From contig CP060501.1 of NCBI GenBank assembly GCA_024760545.1, positions 3,240,036 through 3,304,035 of the forward strand: a stretch of DNA of 64,000 nt, read 5' to 3'. Of this stretch, positions 61,369-64,000 are shown in pieces; position 1 is the stretch's first letter, and each line of letters begins with the position of its first letter. The DNA comes from Nitrospira sp. GTDB taxonomy: Bacteria > Nitrospirota > Nitrospiria > Nitrospirales > Nitrospiraceae. Made by a program: the position numbers and the translations under genes. A model generated the notes under the pieces. The model did no database searches. It saw nothing but the letters and a program-made list of their open reading frames with translations, and was not told where the DNA came from.

Positions 61369-61945
61369 TGTCATCTTCGTCGGATCCACGTTGGCAGCTC
61401 CTTCAATGGAATCTGGAAACCTGAAGAGGAGTGTGGAAGCATCCGACGTGCCGACTACGATTACTTCCAAGAAAATGACGGTGCGAAACCAAGACAGCCA
61501 GGCAGTTTTTGAAGGAATGGTCGTACTGACTCGCGGCCCACTCGTTGTCCACTCAGATAAGATGGTTGTCCTGTTCAATTCGCGAAACCGTGAGGCCATG
61601 CAGTCGCCCCGTGGAGGAACGGATCAGGGGGAGTCCGTTCACAACTCTCTGCCCAAAGAGAGTAGTGCCGTATCCACGGTGTCGAATCGTTCTGTGAGCC
61701 GGATCGAGGCGACGGCAGACGCCCATCACGTCAAGATCAAGTATGAGAACGGCAATGCCACGTGTCAAAAAGCCGTGTATTTCGTTGACGGCGAGAAGAT
61801 TGTGCTGACGGGTGATCCTGTGGCATGGGAAAAAGGGACTCGTGTCAGCGGCAAACAGATTACGATCTATTTGACGGAAGAGCGGAGTGTGGTAGAGGGA
61901 GGCTCTCATGTACGCATCGAAGGCGAGGGTCCGAACCAACCATGA
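61337..61945 (+). CDS. lptA: Lipopolysaccharide transport protein LptA
   Basis: This periplasmic protein bridges LptC and LptD for LPS transit. The product has 202 residues with a signal peptide (WIWYLLLNVIFVGSTLAAPS) and OstA-like beta strands (ITSKKMTVRNQDSQAVFEGMVVLTRGPLVVHSDKMVVLF, IEATADAHHVKIKYENGNATCQKAVYFVDGEKIVLTGDPVAWEKGTRVSGKQITIYL). A Ser/Pro/Gly-rich insert near residues 90-115 interrupts the jellyroll. The start overlaps lptC, and the stop overlaps lptB (ATGA). Confidence 0.9.
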   Translation: MSMWIWYLLLNVIFVGSTLAAPSMESGNLKRSVEASDVPTTITSKKMTVRNQDSQAVFEGMVVLTRGPLVVHSDKMVVLFNSRNREAMQSPRGGTDQGESVHNSLPKESSAVSTVSNRSVSRIEATADAHHVKIKYENGNATCQKAVYFVDGEKIVLTGDPVAWEKGTRVSGKQITIYLTEERSVVEGGSHVRIEGEGPNQP

Positions 61946-62724
61946 CTCAGAGTGTTCACGCTGAGCCTGGCGCGCTCGTCGACTCGATCTCTGCACGGCA
62001 GGGGGAATGTTTGCGAGCCACGGGATTGGTGAAAAGTTTTCGTAGCCGTAAAGTCGTCAAGGGTGTCGCGATCGAAGTGTACGCGGGTGAGGTGGTAGGG
62101 CTTCTCGGTCCGAATGGGGCTGGGAAAACTACCATCTTCGACATGATGGTTGGTTTGTGTCAGCCCGATGAAGGAGAAATAACCTTCAAAGGGGAATCCG
62201 TCACCAACCTGCCGATGTATAAACGAGCGCGCCGGGGAATTGGGTATTTGCCACAGGAGTCATCCGTCTTTCGACGGCTTTCGGTGGAGCACAATGTCTT
62301 GGCGATTCTCGAAATGCTGGGGTATGCTCGTCACGAACGAAGCCAACGAGTGGATGCGTTGCTCAAGGAATTGGATCTCATCCATATTCGAAAGAGTATG
62401 GCCTATGCGCTTTCGGGGGGGGAGCGACGGCGTTTGGAAATTACGCGTGCATTGGCGACCACGCCGTCCTTTATGCTATTGGATGAGCCATTTGCAGGGA
62501 TTGACCCCATAGCGGTAGCCGATATTCAACAGATCATCACACGATTGAAAGAGAAGGGGATCGGTATATTGATCACCGATCACAATGTGCAGGAAACGCT
62601 GTCGATCGTGGACCGGGCGTATATCATTAACGAAGGATTGATCCTGGAATCGGGGCCTCCCGAAGCGATCGTGCAGAGTGAGACTGCCCGAGCGGTCTAT
62701 CTTGGGGAACAGTTTAAGTTATAG
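61942..62724 (+). CDS. lptB: Lipopolysaccharide export ATPase LptB
   Basis: This ATPase powers LPS extraction. The protein has 260 residues, about 20 more than usual because of an N-terminal extension (THE first 22 residues before CLRATGLVKSF). Walker A GPNGAGKT is at 56-63, the signature LSGGERRR near 158, Walker B LLDEPFAGIDP near 178 and the switch His in LITDHNVQ. The YLPQESSVFRRLSVEHNV segment is typical of LptB. It starts 4 bases inside lptA; rpoN follows after 18 bases. Confidence 0.95.
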   Translation: MTQSVHAEPGALVDSISARQGECLRATGLVKSFRSRKVVKGVAIEVYAGEVVGLLGPNGAGKTTIFDMMVGLCQPDEGEITFKGESVTNLPMYKRARRGIGYLPQESSVFRRLSVEHNVLAILEMLGYARHERSQRVDALLKELDLIHIRKSMAYALSGGERRRLEITRALATTPSFMLLDEPFAGIDPIAVADIQQIITRLKEKGIGILITDHNVQETLSIVDRAYIINEGLILESGPPEAIVQSETARAVYLGEQFKL

Positions 62725-62742
62725 AGGAATGAATCGTCCGCG

Positions 62743-64000
62743 ATGAAACTGCGTCTTGATCTAAAGCTCAGTCAAAAGTTAATCATGACGCCGCAACTGC
62801 AGCAGGCCATCAAGTTGTTGCAGCTGTCTCGCCTCGAATTGCAACAGAGCCTCACGCAACACCTTATGGAGAACCCTTTATTGGACGAGGTTCAAGCCGA
62901 TGTAGAGGAAGGTGATCAGCTGGTCAATGAGGAAAAGGCTGAAGAAACCTCTACCTCGACGGGGCAGGAGCAGTCGGCTGCGGCTGAAACGCCGGAAGAG
63001 CGAGGGTCGCCGGAGGAATTTTCCGCTTCCGGGTGGGAAGAATACTTTGGCAGGGATCGGAGGAACGGCGAGTCCGAATATTCTTCAGCGCAAGACGACT
63101 TTCCCTCATACGAACAAACCGTGGCAAAGGCGACCTCTCTAGAAGAACATCTTCTCTGGCAATTGTCCCTGTCCACACTTCCTGAGCGAGACAAGGAGCT
63201 GGGTCGCTTGATCATCGGCAATCTCGATGACGACGGGTATCTTCGCATTTCGTTGGCTGAAGTGATTGTGGGAACCAGTTTCACTGAAGCCGAAGCAGAG
63301 TCCGTGCTCAAGGACATTCAGACTTTCGATCCGACCGGCGTCGCTGCGAGGGATCTTCCGGAATGCTTGCTGCTACAGCTGGGGCATTTAGGTCGAAACC
63401 CCTTCGGCTCGCTCGGATCACCTCCCGGAGCGCTGAAAGGATCCATTATTGAGAGCATCGTCCTGCATCATTTGAAGGACTTAGAAAAGAAGCAATATGC
63501 CAAGATTGCCAAGGCCTTGAACGTCACGGTTGAAGAAGTGTTTCAAGCCACTAAGATCATCGGAGAGCTCGAGCCCAAACCAGGGCGGCCGTTCACCAAT
63601 ACACAGAACTATGTCATCGTCCCCGATGTGTTTGTGGTTAAAAATGAAGGGGAGTGGGTTGTGCTGTTAAACGATGATGGACTGCCACGCATGAGGATCA
63701 GCCCATATTACAAGCAGCTCATTTCCTCGGGACAGGGCGGAACTCCGGAGACCAAAGCCTACATGGATGAAAAGTTGCGAGCTGCCCAGTGGGTTATCCG
63801 AAGCATTGAGCAGCGCAATAGGACGATCGTCAAAGTCGTTTCCAGTATCGTCAAGTTTCAGGAGCAATTTTTTGACCATGGCGTACAATATCTCAAGCCA
63901 TTGGTTCTCAAGCAGGTGGCCGAAGATATCGGGATGCACGAATCGACGATCAGCCGTGTGACGGCTAACAAATATATGTATTGCCCGCAAGGTATGTTGG
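62743..64000 (+). CDS. rpoN: RNA polymerase sigma-54 factor (3' end outside the window)
   Basis: Sigma-54 directs polymerase to -24/-12 promoters and needs AAA+ activators. About 419 residues are visible. Region I is Gln/Leu-rich (LSQKLIMTPQLQQAIKLLQLSRLELQQSLTQHLMENPLLDE), followed by an acidic region II and the core-binding domain (LLWQLSLSTLPERDKELGRLIIGNLDDDGYL, FDPTGVAARDLPECLLLQL). The DNA-binding part begins (VLKQVAEDIGMHESTISRVTANKYM), but the C-terminal RpoN box lies beyond the window. The next upstream ATG (62729) meets a stop after five codons, so 62743 is the start. Position after lptB is classical. Confidence 0.96.
   Translation, partial: MKLRLDLKLSQKLIMTPQLQQAIKLLQLSRLELQQSLTQHLMENPLLDEVQADVEEGDQLVNEEKAEETSTSTGQEQSAAAETPEERGSPEEFSASGWEEYFGRDRRNGESEYSSAQDDFPSYEQTVAKATSLEEHLLWQLSLSTLPERDKELGRLIIGNLDDDGYLRISLAEVIVGTSFTEAEAESVLKDIQTFDPTGVAARDLPECLLLQLGHLGRNPFGSLGSPPGALKGSIIESIVLHHLKDLEKKQYAKIAKALNVTVEEVFQATKIIGELEPKPGRPFTNTQNYVIVPDVFVVKNEGEWVVLLNDDGLPRMRISPYYKQLISSGQGGTPETKAYMDEKLRAAQWVIRSIEQRNRTIVKVVSSIVKFQEQFFDHGVQYLKPLVLKQVAEDIGMHESTISRVTANKYMYCPQGML

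Overview
The window comes from a Gram-negative bacterium, most likely a Nitrospira-type member of the Nitrospirota. That assignment is inferred from general protein character and gene mix, not from a database search. Evidence for an outer membrane is the lptC-lptA-lptB set and an RlpA-type lipoprotein. Spacers and promoters fit an ordinary sigma-70 system: several TTGAcn-17-TATAnT boxes are readable.

Region 1 (1-2276): the 3' part of nrdR, then a two-component pair (a soluble histidine kinase with an unusual N-terminal Rossmann-like domain, and a NarL/LuxR response regulator) overlapping by 14 bases. Region 2 (2437-10822, minus strand): four tandem paralogues encoding exported proteins made of 4, 5, 7 and 5 cadherin-like beta-sandwich repeats. 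Three have a recognisable TTGACC-17/18-TATAC promoter, and all four have a related 5' leader; two of the leaders can form the same two-helix structure with compensatory changes. This is the most novel accessory part of the window. Region 3 (10822-15596, minus): an operon for a Gld-like ABC export system (ATPase, permease, GldG-like protein, DUF4340 protein) with its own promoter.

Region 4 (15956-26480): RlpA lipoprotein, a small basic protein, two HEAT-repeat proteins, an alpha-glucan phosphorylase operon, a DUF4112 membrane protein, a UvrD/Rep-type helicase and an HExxH protein of unknown role.

Region 5 (26505-60700, plus) is a continuous expression block of about 34 kb: tRNA-Tyr, -Gly, -Thr, tuf, rpmG, tRNA-Trp, secE, nusG, rplK, rplA, rplJ/rplL, rpoB, rpoC; then a perfect-consensus promoter and the str genes rpsL, rpsG, fusA and a second tuf; then the full S10, spc and alpha operons from rpsJ to rplQ, closed by a strong intrinsic terminator. 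The two tuf genes are identical. rplJ and rplL lie in one uninterrupted reading frame, so L10 and L7/L12 could be made as a fusion. Region 6 (60796-64000): lptC, lptA, lptB and the 5' part of rpoN, the usual order for LPS-transport genes beside sigma-54.

Functionally the window is mostly core information processing (transcription, translation, Sec export), with envelope genes on both sides. The points worth most attention are the L10-L7/L12 open frame, the repeat-protein cluster with its shared leader, the Rossmann-histidine kinase and the identical tuf pair.
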